A stretch of 5,925 nt of DNA from Bifidobacteriaceae bacterium (GTDB lineage: Bacteria; Actinomycetota; Actinomycetes; Actinomycetales; WQXJ01). The notes beneath the pieces are model-generated. The model did not search any database and had not been told where the DNA came from. It was given only the letters and a program-made list of their open reading frames with translations. Numbering within the stretch: position 1 is the stretch's first letter; the number at the start of each line of letters is the position of its first letter. Positions 1-5,925 of this stretch are shown piece after piece. The stretch spans positions 1 to 5,925 of the forward strand of contig JAISMT010000044.1 in the NCBI GenBank assembly GCA_031276585.1. The letters run 5' to 3'. Position numbers and translations under genes: made by a program.

Positions 1-865
1 CCTCCAACCGGTGTATTGCCACCTCGAAAGCACTCGCTACATCGGGAGCCAAGCGGTCACAAAAATAGGTTTCCGCTACCCCGATTTTCCACCCCACAAT
101 GTTGTCTCCCAACAAGGCGGGGTAGTCCGGAACTGCAGGGGACGATACCCCCGAAACTAGCTGCTCGGGACCTACCAGTTGACGCAGCGCCAGCGCTGCA
201 TCCCGCACCGTTAGCGCCATCGGGCCAGCATGATCCAAGGTCCAGGCACATGGCTGCACACCCCGGGTGGGCACCTGGCCCAGAGTTGGCTTGAGTCCCA
301 CCACCCCGCAAAGAGCGGCCGGAATGCGAATAGACCCACCCGTGTCCGAACCTAGAGCCAAGGGCACAAAACGGGCCGCAAGTGCTGCACCTGATCCGCC
401 GGAGGAACCACCGGGGATGCGGCTAAAGTCCCAAGGGTTGCGAGTGGGTGGAGTAGCCACCCCGTAGGCGTATTCGTGGGTGGTGGTTTTACCCAACACT
501 ATGGCCCCCGCCTGCCGTAGCCGGGCTACCGCAGTGGAATCCAGCTTTACCGCTTCGGAACTCGAGGCTAGGGAACCAGCCCGAGTAGGATGGCCCGCCA
601 CATCATAAAGATCCTTGACCCCAAAAGGCACACCGCGCAATGGTCCACCAGGTTGACCCGCCCGGATTGCATCACCTTGAGCCTGGGCTACCGCCAAAGA
701 CTCGTCGGCATAGACTTCAACGAACGCCTGGACAGAATCTTCTTTCTCCTCGATACGTTTGAGAAAATGCTCTACCACGGCAACAGGATGCAAGCTTCCT
801 GCCTCCACCGCGGTGTGCAATTGGTCAACACTGAGGTCCGCTATCTGGTGCGAAGAGGGGACCAT
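1..865 (-). CDS. Amidase signature (AS) family hydrolase, C-terminus cut by the window edge
   Basis: The reading frame is open from an ATG at 865 to the window edge, giving 288 visible residues of a family usually about 450-500 long, so roughly the last third is missing. The AS core is unmistakable. Residues 78-90 hold [13 protein letters not shown] with catalytic Lys84. Residues 152-159 are GGSSGGSG with the cis-Ser at 154. Residues 172-183 are [12 protein letters not shown] with nucleophile Ser178, and the 24-residue Ser154-Ser178 spacing matches fatty acid amide hydrolase (217/241). LKPT follows at 191-194. AS enzymes hydrolyse or transfer amide groups; members include GatA, peptide amidases and acylamide hydrolases, and the specificity cannot be told here. 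There is no signal peptide, so it is probably cytoplasmic. A good ribosome site (GCGAGGAG) lies 5 bases upstream. The frame is closed by a TGA at 932-934 and has no other ATG upstream, so the start is fairly secure. It is the distal gene of the peptide importer operon. GatA itself is unlikely, because no recognisable gatC or gatB is adjacent. Confidence 0.93.
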   Translation of the reverse strand, partial: MVPSSHQIADLSVDQLHTAVEAGSLHPVAVVEHFLKRIEEKEDSVQAFVEVYADESLAVAQAQGDAIRAGQPGGPLRGVPFGVKDLYDVAGHPTRAGSLASSSEAVKLDSTAVARLRQAGAIVLGKTTTHEYAYGVATPPTRNPWDFSRIPGGSSGGSGAALAARFVPLALGSDTGGSIRIPAALCGVVGLKPTLGQVPTRGVQPCAWTLDHAGPMALTVRDAALALRQLVGPEQLVSGVSSPAVPDYPALLGDNIVGWKIGVAETYFCDRLAPDVASAFEVAIHRLE

Positions 866-867
866 AC

Positions 868-993
868 CTACTCCTCGCCTTCCTCGTGACTTGGCCGCAG
901 CTCCGGCTGGAAAGCCAGCAATAACGGCATTTCAAAGCTCAATGCAGCAACCAAACGAGCCGCCTCTGGCGCTCTCACCTCAGTTTGGTTCAT
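868..993 (-). CDS. Small 41-residue ORF between dppF and the amidase, unknown function
   Basis: This ORF begins MNQTEVRAPEAARLVAALSF and ends in an acidic tail (HEEGEE). Its ATG overlaps the dppF stop as ATGA, and its TAG ends 2 bases before the amidase ATG. A plausible ribosome site, GGAGA, sits 7 bases before the ATG. Residues 12-28 are mostly hydrophobic and apolar, followed by a Pro-rich charged end. I do not recognise the product. It could be a genuine small protein, perhaps a GatC/AtzG-like partner of the amidase, since such short partners are encoded next to some AS amidases. It could instead be a leader that only carries ribosomes from dppF to the amidase. The GatC/AtzG idea rests on position and size and not on a clear motif. 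It is in a different frame from both neighbours and does not look like a lost C-terminus of DppF or N-terminus of the amidase. Confidence 0.5.
   Translation of the reverse strand: MNQTEVRAPEAARLVAALSFEMPLLLAFQPELRPSHEEGEE
871..878 (-). promoter_or_regulatory. Ribosome binding site of the amidase
   Basis: On the minus strand the sequence GCGAGGAG ends 5 bases before the ATG at 865. It overlaps the last codons of the 41-residue ORF, so the amidase can be initiated either independently or by ribosomes ending at the TAG. This supports the ATG at 865 as the start. Confidence 0.7.
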
Positions 994-1802
994 GCCGCTG
1001 TCTCCACTAGCTCCGGTTCCAACACCGCGTCTACCAGCTTCTGGGTAATAGCAGTCTGAGGAGCACGCAATAGCTGGTCCACCGGTCCGGTTTCCACTAA
1101 CCGGCCACTGTCCAACACCCCGGCGTAATCACACATGTGTTCCACCAAAGCCAGGTTATGGGTTATCAGAAGCATGGTCAGACCTCTTTCTGCTTGTAGG
1201 TCCTTCAATAAATTCAAAACTTGGGCCTGAACTGAAACGTCCAGTGCTGCGGTTGGCTCATCCAAGAGCACAAACTCCGGATCAGTGATGAGAGCCCGGG
1301 CTATCCCCAGCCGTTGGCGTTGCCCCCCAGAGAACTCATGGATATAACGGTCGTGTTGGAACTCACTCAACCCCACTCGCTCCATCATTGCGACCACCCG
1401 GGAGCGGATCTGCTTCGGTTCTGCCAACCCAAAACGCTTAAGCGGGAATCCAATCTGCTCCCCCACTCGACGGCGAGGATTAAAAGCCGAACCTGAGTCT
1501 TGGAATACAATTTGCATACGAGAACGGAGTTTACGCAACCGATGCTGGTTGTAAGCGGTAATTTCATGCCAGTCGAAATAGACCACCCCGGAAGTCGCCT
1601 TTTCCAACCCTAAAATAATTCGCCCGGTAGTGGTTTTACCGGAACCGGATTCACCTATCAAACCCCAGGTTTGGCCGGGGTATATATCAAAGCTGATCTT
1701 ATCCACGGCGGTGAAAGCCGCGCCCTTCTTACCGCCCCGCATTGGAAATGTTTTCACTAGATCTTTAACCACTAAAATCGGGTCTATTTTAGGTTCAGCC
1801 AT
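990..1802 (-). CDS. dppF: Peptide ABC transporter ATP-binding protein, DppF/OppF type
   Basis: This 270-residue cytoplasmic ATPase would pair with DppD to power peptide uptake. The motifs are in order and intact: Walker A GESGSGKTT at 50-58, Q-loop Gln101 in VFQDSGSAFNPR, signature FSGGQRQR at 157-164 (Phe replaces the usual Leu), Walker B FVLLDE at 177-182 followed by PTAALD, and the switch His215 in ITHN. It is shorter than typical DppF/OppF proteins (about 320-340 residues). The usual C-terminal HPYT-containing extension is reduced to residues around 247-260, where TAIT stands in the HPYT place, and the protein ends soon after. No frameshifted remainder is visible downstream, so this looks like a naturally short form. 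The start ATG overlaps the end of dppD by 8 bases and has a strong ribosome site 7 bases upstream. Assignment to DppF over another Dpp/Opp/Nik/Gsi ATPase rests on order and overall similarity. Confidence 0.94.
   Translation of the reverse strand: MAEPKIDPILVVKDLVKTFPMRGGKKGAAFTAVDKISFDIYPGQTWGLIGESGSGKTTTGRIILGLEKATSGVVYFDWHEITAYNQHRLRKLRSRMQIVFQDSGSAFNPRRRVGEQIGFPLKRFGLAEPKQIRSRVVAMMERVGLSEFQHDRYIHEFSGGQRQRLGIARALITDPEFVLLDEPTAALDVSVQAQVLNLLKDLQAERGLTMLLITHNLALVEHMCDYAGVLDSGRLVETGPVDQLLRAPQTAITQKLVDAVLEPELVETAA
1001..1005 (-). promoter_or_regulatory. Ribosome binding site of the 41-residue ORF
   Basis: GGAGA on the minus strand, within the last codons of dppF, lies 7 bases before the ATG at 993. 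It is the main sequence evidence that the short ORF is translated and is not a chance open frame. Confidence 0.5.
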
Positions 1803-2742
1803 TACCTGACTCCTCTCTGGAGGGACTGCTAAGAGCCCCGGCGGGGGCTAACTCTGGTGGGTCGTCCTTTAAATCCGTGAACTCGAACAACCGGCGTTCA
1901 GAACGCGGTTTGGCGGCAAGCTCTGGATCAGGATGCAACCGGGGCACTGCCCGCATCAGACCCTTTGTGTAGGGCTGTTCCGGACGGGTTAGCACCTGGG
2001 ATGTAGTACCTTTTTCCACCAGCACGCCGCGGCGCATCACCGCCACATCGGTACAGATGTGAGCTACCACGCCGAAATCGTGGGTGACCAGTAGGATCGC
2101 AGTCCCCAATTCGCGGTGGATATCCAACAGCAGGTCAAGGATCTGTTTTTGAACGGTGGCGTCTAAAGCCGTGGTCGGTTCATCCGCCAACAAGAGTTCG
2201 GGGTGGGCTGACAAGGCTATAGCTATCACTACTCGCTGGCGCTGCCCACCGGACAGCTCATGCGGATAAGACTTCAGACGCCGCAACGGATCAGGTAACG
2301 CAACCAATTCAAGTAATTCCAAGGCCCTGCTCCGGGCGGTGGTCCGGTCCAGATTTTGGTGGTAACGGATAACTTCAATCAGCTGGGCTCCAATGGTAAA
2401 AGATGGGTCCAAAGCGGATAAAGCGTTTTGTGACACTAGCCCAATGTGGCTACCGCGAATCTGCTGCATTTGACGGGGGGTCTTTGTCAACAGATTCTCA
2501 CCCTCAAACAAAATACGGCCGTTGGGGATGGACGCCCGGCTGGTGCCAAGGAGTTGCAGAATGGATAGAGCAGTAACGGATTTACCGGAACCTGACTCGC
2601 CTACCAGCCCCAAAATGGAGCGGTGGGCCATACTCAAACTCATATGTTTGACTGCTTTTACCAAGCCTGTTTCGGTGTGAAAATGGACCGAGAGGTCTTC
2701 AATTTCCAGAAGAGTTTCACGGTTCTGGGGTTCTGTACTCAT
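1795..2742 (-). CDS. dppD: Peptide ABC transporter ATP-binding protein, DppD/OppD type
   Basis: This is the other cytoplasmic ATPase of the importer, 315 residues and close to the family norm. Walker A GESGSGKS is at 48-55 and the Q-loop Gln105 lies in [15 protein letters not shown]. The signature LSGGQRQR is at 163-170, Walker B LLLADEP at 183-189 is followed by TTALD, and the switch His221 is in VTHD. The C-terminal oligopeptide-transporter extension is present, with QPYT at 256-259 followed by KGLMRAVP; the tail after about 285 is acidic and Pro/Ser-rich. The Q-loop lacks the common FQ(D/E)P pattern and has SQNA instead, while the catalytic Gln is kept. The ATG shares one base with the dppC stop (TGATG), which implies translational coupling. 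A ribosome site AAGGAAG lies about 11 bases upstream. The order before dppF and the retained C-terminal extension favour DppD. Confidence 0.95.
   Translation of the reverse strand: MSTEPQNRETLLEIEDLSVHFHTETGLVKAVKHMSLSMAHRSILGLVGESGSGKSVTALSILQLLGTSRASIPNGRILFEGENLLTKTPRQMQQIRGSHIGLVSQNALSALDPSFTIGAQLIEVIRYHQNLDRTTARSRALELLELVALPDPLRRLKSYPHELSGGQRQRVVIAIALSAHPELLLADEPTTALDATVQKQILDLLLDIHRELGTAILLVTHDFGVVAHICTDVAVMRRGVLVEKGTTSQVLTRPEQPYTKGLMRAVPRLHPDPELAAKPRSERRLFEFTDLKDDPPELAPAGALSSPSREESGNG
1810..1817 (-). promoter_or_regulatory. Strong ribosome binding site of dppF
   Basis: GAGAGGAG on the minus strand lies inside the 3' end of dppD with a 7-base spacer to the dppF ATG at 1802. It is the best Shine-Dalgarno match in the cluster and fixes the dppF start despite the 8-base overlap. 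Confidence 0.7.
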
Positions 2743-3695
2743 CAGCTAGTCTGCTTCCTTGGATCCAGGGCATCCCGCAGGCCGTCGCCTACCAGGTTGA
2801 ACGCCAATGACACCACCAAAATCACCAAACCAGGGATGGTGGCCACATGGAACTTGCCTTCGAGAAGCACGGCGGCGCCATCGGAGGTCATAATGCCCCA
2901 ATCTGGTGCTGGTGGTACCACCCCTACCCCCAAAAACGAAAGACCGGCCGCCACCACAATCATGAGACCAGCCAAAGTGGTCGAATACACCAATAGGTTG
3001 GTGACCACATTGGGTAACAATTCGCGTACTAGTAACTGGGGTTGGCTGGCACCGGCTGCGCGAGCCGCTTCAACGTATTCTTTACTCGATTCCTGCACCG
3101 TAGAGGTGTACGCCACCCGAGCCATATAGGGGATGAGCGATATCGCTATGGCTATCATCACGTTTTTCAGCCCCGCTCCCATTACGGCAGCCAAAGCAAT
3201 AGCTAATAACACCAGTGGGAAGGCAAACAGCACATCTAGGAGGCGCATCAATAATTCACCCAATTTGCCGCGTCGAAATCCGGCCACCAGCCCTATTGCT
3301 AAAGCCAAAGGGAAAACCCCCAAAACTGGCAGCACCGCGACCGCCAAAGAGTAACGCCCGCCGTACAGCAACCGCGCCAAAATGTCACGGCCTTGACCGT
3401 CCAGTCCCAGTGGGTGGTCGGGTGCGCCGATGCCGGCCAGCCGGTTGGCAGTATCGCCCACGATGGGGTCATACCGAGTCAACAACGGGGCCGCGATAGA
3501 AGCCGCCGTCACCAACACCAATACCACCAAAGCCACTACAGCTGTCTTGTCCCGGGAAAAAGCCCTCAAACCTAGCGCCAGATGGGACGGGGCCTTCGCC
3601 AACATACCCGGCGATAACGCATTAGACACGGGAGGCTTAACTTGGTCAGCTTCCTGCACCGTTGAAACGGTCGGAAGGGGAGTTGGACTACTCAT
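2742..3695 (-). CDS. dppC: Peptide ABC transporter permease, DppC/OppC type
   Basis: This integral membrane subunit has 317 residues and forms the channel with DppB. A hydrophilic Pro/Ser-rich N-terminus of about 50 residues, longer than in E. coli DppC, precedes the first membrane helix (about 52-72). The family motif HPLGLDGQGRDILARLLYGG follows at 94-113. Further hydrophobic segments lie near 116-140, 155-173, 178-194, 235-258 and 285-303. The EAA loop that docks on the ATPases is at 206-230 (EYVEAARAAGASQPQ, then a region rich in L and P). The C-terminal part carries GLSFLGVGVVPPAPDWG (251-267) and LVGDGLRDALDPR (301-313), both typical of DppC/OppC. The ATG overlaps the dppB stop as ATGA. 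Only a weak ribosome site (AGCAGG) precedes it, so initiation is probably coupled to dppB. Confidence 0.96.
   Translation of the reverse strand: MSSPTPLPTVSTVQEADQVKPPVSNALSPGMLAKAPSHLALGLRAFSRDKTAVVALVVLVLVTAASIAAPLLTRYDPIVGDTANRLAGIGAPDHPLGLDGQGRDILARLLYGGRYSLAVAVLPVLGVFPLALAIGLVAGFRRGKLGELLMRLLDVLFAFPLVLLAIALAAVMGAGLKNVMIAIAISLIPYMARVAYTSTVQESSKEYVEAARAAGASQPQLLVRELLPNVVTNLLVYSTTLAGLMIVVAAGLSFLGVGVVPPAPDWGIMTSDGAAVLLEGKFHVATIPGLVILVVSLAFNLVGDGLRDALDPRKQTS
2754..2760 (-). promoter_or_regulatory. Probable ribosome binding site of dppD
   Basis: AAGGAAG on the minus strand lies within the last codons of dppC, 11 bases before the dppD ATG. The spacer is slightly long, so coupling through the TGATG junction probably contributes to initiation. 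Confidence 0.5.
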
Positions 3696-4648
3696 AAGGT
3701 GGCCTGCTTTCGGGATCGGGGGTCAAGCAGAGTCACCGCGAGATCTGCCGCCAAGTTGATCAGCACAAATACCAGAGCAATGAACAGCACTCCAGCCTGA
3801 ACCACAGGCAAGTCACGCTGAGTGATAGAGGTGTAAAGCTGGTAACCCAAACCGGGCCAGCCGAACACCACCTCGACAAAGATCACTCCACCCAACAGGT
3901 AGCCCACTTGCAGTCCCACCACAGTGACTATTGGGGGCAGGGCATTGCGCAAGCCATGACGCCACACCACCCGGCTCTCGGTTAGACCCGAAGCCCGCAA
4001 GGTACGAATAAAGTCCTGGCCCAACACGTCGATCATGCTGCTGCGCGACATGCGGGCTATCACTGCCAACGGAACCAATGCCGCGACGATGGCGGGCAAG
4101 GTCAGGTGGGCAGCTAGGTCGCCTAAACCACCGGGGTTACGTGCGTCATGCATGCCCGAAGTCGGGAACCATCCCAGTGTGACACCAAACACGCCTATCA
4201 GAACCAGACCAAACCAATAGACCGGCACCGAAGCCCCCGCCAACGAGGTCAACATGGACAACTTGTCGAAGACTGAGTTCTGCATCCGGGCTCCCAACAA
4301 TCCTGCTGGCACCCCTATGACTAGACATAACACCAGGGCTACTCCGGAAAGAATGATGGTATTGCCTAAGCGCGGCAGTATGATCTCCGAAACGTCTTTG
4401 TTGACCGTATAAGACCGGCCTAAATCACCTTGAAGTAGGCGGCCTAGATAGTCGAAAAACTGAACTAGCAGAGGTTGGTCTAACCCTAGTTCCGCCCGTA
4501 CCTCGGCCACCCGGGCGGCCGTGCCACCCGAACCCAAAATGGCCCGCGCCGGATCCCCCGGAACCAGTTGCAGCAGCAAGAACACCACAAAACTGACTCC
4601 CAAGAGAACCGCCGCCGTAGAGGCCAGGCGTTTGGCTACCGCAGTCAC
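3692..4648 (-). CDS. dppB: Peptide ABC transporter permease, DppB/OppB type
   Basis: This is the partner membrane subunit of DppC, 318 residues from the chosen start. An N-terminal helix (about 8-28) runs directly into VPGDPA (29-34), the hallmark of DppB/OppB. Hydrophobic segments lie near 97-121, 130-155, 183-200, 238-260 and 285-308. The cytoplasmic EAA loop is at about 211-239 (QDFIRTLRASGLTESRV, then RHGLRNALPP). FGWPGLG follows at 262-268, and the protein ends in LLDPRSRKQ. I chose the GTG at 4648 because it overlaps the binding-protein stop as GTGA and gives the usual short N-terminus. An in-frame GTG at 4681 would add 11 residues and a 37-base overlap, but its ribosome-like GAGGAG overlaps the start codon itself. 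Neither start has a well-placed ribosome site, so coupled initiation is likely. Confidence 0.94.
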   Translation of the reverse strand: MTAVAKRLASTAAVLLGVSFVVFLLLQLVPGDPARAILGSGGTAARVAEVRAELGLDQPLLVQFFDYLGRLLQGDLGRSYTVNKDVSEIILPRLGNTIILSGVALVLCLVIGVPAGLLGARMQNSVFDKLSMLTSLAGASVPVYWFGLVLIGVFGVTLGWFPTSGMHDARNPGGLGDLAAHLTLPAIVAALVPLAVIARMSRSSMIDVLGQDFIRTLRASGLTESRVVWRHGLRNALPPIVTVVGLQVGYLLGGVIFVEVVFGWPGLGYQLYTSITQRDLPVVQAGVLFIALVFVLINLAADLAVTLLDPRSRKQATL

Positions 4649-5925
4649 GGCTCTAAACTCACGTTGACCAAGTCGTACCACTCCTCACTGGCGGAAACGA
4701 AACCTTTTACGTTCGGACCCAAGACGTAGGGAGCTTTATCATTCACTATTGGAGCCAAAGCCGAATCTGCCACCACTATGTCGTTTGCCTTTTGCCACAA
4801 TTCATTAGCCTGCGCTTCCTCAGTAGCTGTTATGGCATCGCTCATCACCTGATCTAATTCTGGATTCGAGTAATACCCCACATTTGGCCCGTTAGGGGCA
4901 ATCATGTTGGAAGAGGTCACAATGTAGAGCCAGTATGGAGTAGTCATACCCCAGGACTGTTGGGCCATTCCGGTGTCATCCGGCTGGCCTTCTGCCCAAG
5001 TGCTCAAGTAGCTAATCCACTCCTGAGTCACGATTTCTACTTCGATACCAACCTCAGCTAGATTCTGCTGAATATATTCCGCCATCGGTACTGGGATAAT
5101 CTGGCCCGAGCCGTCTACTGAGGTCATAAACTTCATCTTGAAGCCATTCTCCAAACCAGCCGCCTTCAACAATTCTTTGGCTTTATCCAAATCACGAGTG
5201 TAAGCCTCAGTTCGCTTCATATAAGCGGCGTTGGCTGGTGCTTGAACATCGAAAGCGGGATTAACCGTGCCCCGCAGCAGGTCTTTGGCCATTCCTTCCC
5301 GATCAATCGCCAGGTTAATTGCTTGGCGGACCTCGAGTTTCTTGGTGTATTCATTCTTCATATTGAAGGCCAGATACCAAACGTGTGGTGGAGTACCTTC
5401 AGAAAGCTGGAATCCCTCATTGACCAAAGATTCAACCGAATCAGGACTGGGGACCGCGATGATATCAACATCGCCGGAGCGGAGTGCCGCCACCCGGGCA
5501 GAAGCGTCCGGTAAAGGCCGGAAAACTACACCATCGAGTTTAGGTTTCTTCCCCCAATAATCGGGGTTTTTATCCAGACTAATCCGCTCTCCCCGGACCC
5601 GGTCCTTAAACTTGAACGGCCCCGTACCCACCGGGTGATCGGCTATGTCCTCCCCGTACTTCTCTAGTGCAGCGGGACTGATGATCCCAGTGGATCCGTT
5701 GCCCCCCTGCAGCAGCATGCGTAAGAAGGGCGAGAACGGTTGGGTCATTTCCACCACCAGAGTGGTGGCATCGACTGCGGTTACCGCCTTAGTGAATTGC
5801 CACACAAAATTAGTTTGACCAGCTGCTTTAGCGCTGTATTGGGGCGATTCGGGATCCCACATGCGGCGGATGTTGTATTCCACAGCCGCAGCGTCCAAAG
5901 CAGTCCCATCATGAAACTTGACCCC
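4645..5925 (-). CDS. Extracytoplasmic solute-binding protein, family 5 (DppA/OppA-like), N-terminus outside the window
   Basis: The frame runs from the window edge to a TGA at 4645, giving 426 visible residues. Family members are usually about 500-550 long, so the signal peptide, any lipobox cysteine and the first domain segment are missing. The visible part opens with GVKFHDGTALDAAAVEYNIR, the characteristic family-5 stretch. VGTGPFKF follows at 99-106, NPDYWGKKPKLDGVVFR at 120-136 and RVAALRSGDVDII soon after. VRQAINLAIDREGMAKDLL marks the second lobe. Its role is to capture the substrate outside the membrane and deliver it to DppB/DppC. Relatives bind di- or oligopeptides, nickel chelates, glutathione or opines, and the ligand cannot be read from the sequence, so I give no symbol. 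A TTG at 5898 is not the real start, because family sequence continues upstream of it. The gene overlaps dppB and would be the first transporter gene. Confidence 0.95.
   Translation of the reverse strand, partial: GVKFHDGTALDAAAVEYNIRRMWDPESPQYSAKAAGQTNFVWQFTKAVTAVDATTLVVEMTQPFSPFLRMLLQGGNGSTGIISPAALEKYGEDIADHPVGTGPFKFKDRVRGERISLDKNPDYWGKKPKLDGVVFRPLPDASARVAALRSGDVDIIAVPSPDSVESLVNEGFQLSEGTPPHVWYLAFNMKNEYTKKLEVRQAINLAIDREGMAKDLLRGTVNPAFDVQAPANAAYMKRTEAYTRDLDKAKELLKAAGLENGFKMKFMTSVDGSGQIIPVPMAEYIQQNLAEVGIEVEIVTQEWISYLSTWAEGQPDDTGMAQQSWGMTTPYWLYIVTSSNMIAPNGPNVGYYSNPELDQVMSDAITATEEAQANELWQKANDIVVADSALAPIVNDKAPYVLGPNVKGFVSASEEWYDLVNVSLEP

Noticed and set aside
590..889. 99-codon plus-strand frame opposite the amidase
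   Set aside because: The minus strand over the same bases encodes the conserved amidase N-terminal region with catalytic Lys84, so this frame is a shadow.
866..993. The interval between dppF and the amidase as a frameshifted piece of either neighbour
   Set aside because: The amidase frame closes at 932-934 with no amidase-like residues upstream of its ATG, and the short ORF does not resemble the DppF C-terminal extension.
2623..3129. 168-codon open frame on the plus strand
   Set aside because: It lies antisense across the dppC/dppD junction, where both minus-strand genes carry complete family motifs. Its translation has no recognisable domain, and it is explained as a shadow of the coding strand's codon pattern.
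3430..3759. 109-codon plus-strand frame over the dppB/dppC junction
   Set aside because: It is antisense to clear permease sequence, low-complexity in composition (many Thr, Asn, Ala) and has no family motif.
5896..5898. TTG as a start codon for the binding protein
   Set aside because: The frame continues upstream to the window edge as GVKFHDGTA, which is conserved family-5 sequence, so the gene is cut by the window and does not start here.
1..5925. Search for CRISPR repeats, tRNA or rRNA genes, transposase genes, inverted repeats or rho-independent terminators
   Set aside because: The window is almost wholly accounted for by seven minus-strand frames with 1- to 8-base overlaps or a 2-base gap. 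I saw no tandem or spaced repeats and no GC hairpin followed by a T run at any junction.

Overview
The window is one uninterrupted minus-strand gene cluster that encodes a peptide-type (Dpp/Opp/Nik family) ABC importer followed by an amidase-signature hydrolase. Transcription runs from high to low coordinates. The layout is substrate-binding protein (5925-4645, N-terminus outside the window), permease DppB (4648-3692), permease DppC (3695-2742), ATPase DppD (2742-1795), ATPase DppF (1802-990), an unrecognised 41-codon ORF (993-868), and an amidase (865-1, C-terminus outside the window). There is essentially no noncoding DNA. Neighbouring genes overlap by 1 to 8 bases, except for a 2-base gap before the amidase. 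No promoter, terminator, RNA gene, CRISPR array, insertion sequence or repeat family is visible. The operon promoter must lie beyond position 5925 and the terminator before position 1.

The system reads as a complete importer. An extracytoplasmic binding protein delivers substrate to a DppB/DppC membrane channel, which is driven by two different cytoplasmic ATPases, each with intact nucleotide-binding motifs. The amidase is translated at the end of the same transcript. It has the full Lys-Ser-Ser catalytic set and no secretion signal, so it probably acts in the cytoplasm, perhaps on an imported amide-containing compound. That functional link is inferred from gene order only. The transported substrate cannot be read from the sequence.

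The organism is probably a bacterium of moderate, slightly GC-rich composition. The flavour of the proteins (for example the long hydrophilic N-terminus of DppC and the DppD style) and the use of GTG as a start suggest an actinobacterium, possibly of the Actinomycetaceae type. This is an impression, not a demonstrated placement.

I do not see a novel defence or mobile system here. The most interesting items are the small translationally coupled ORF between the transporter and the amidase, the shortened C-terminus of DppF, and the tight coupling of the binding protein to the permease without a stem-loop between them.
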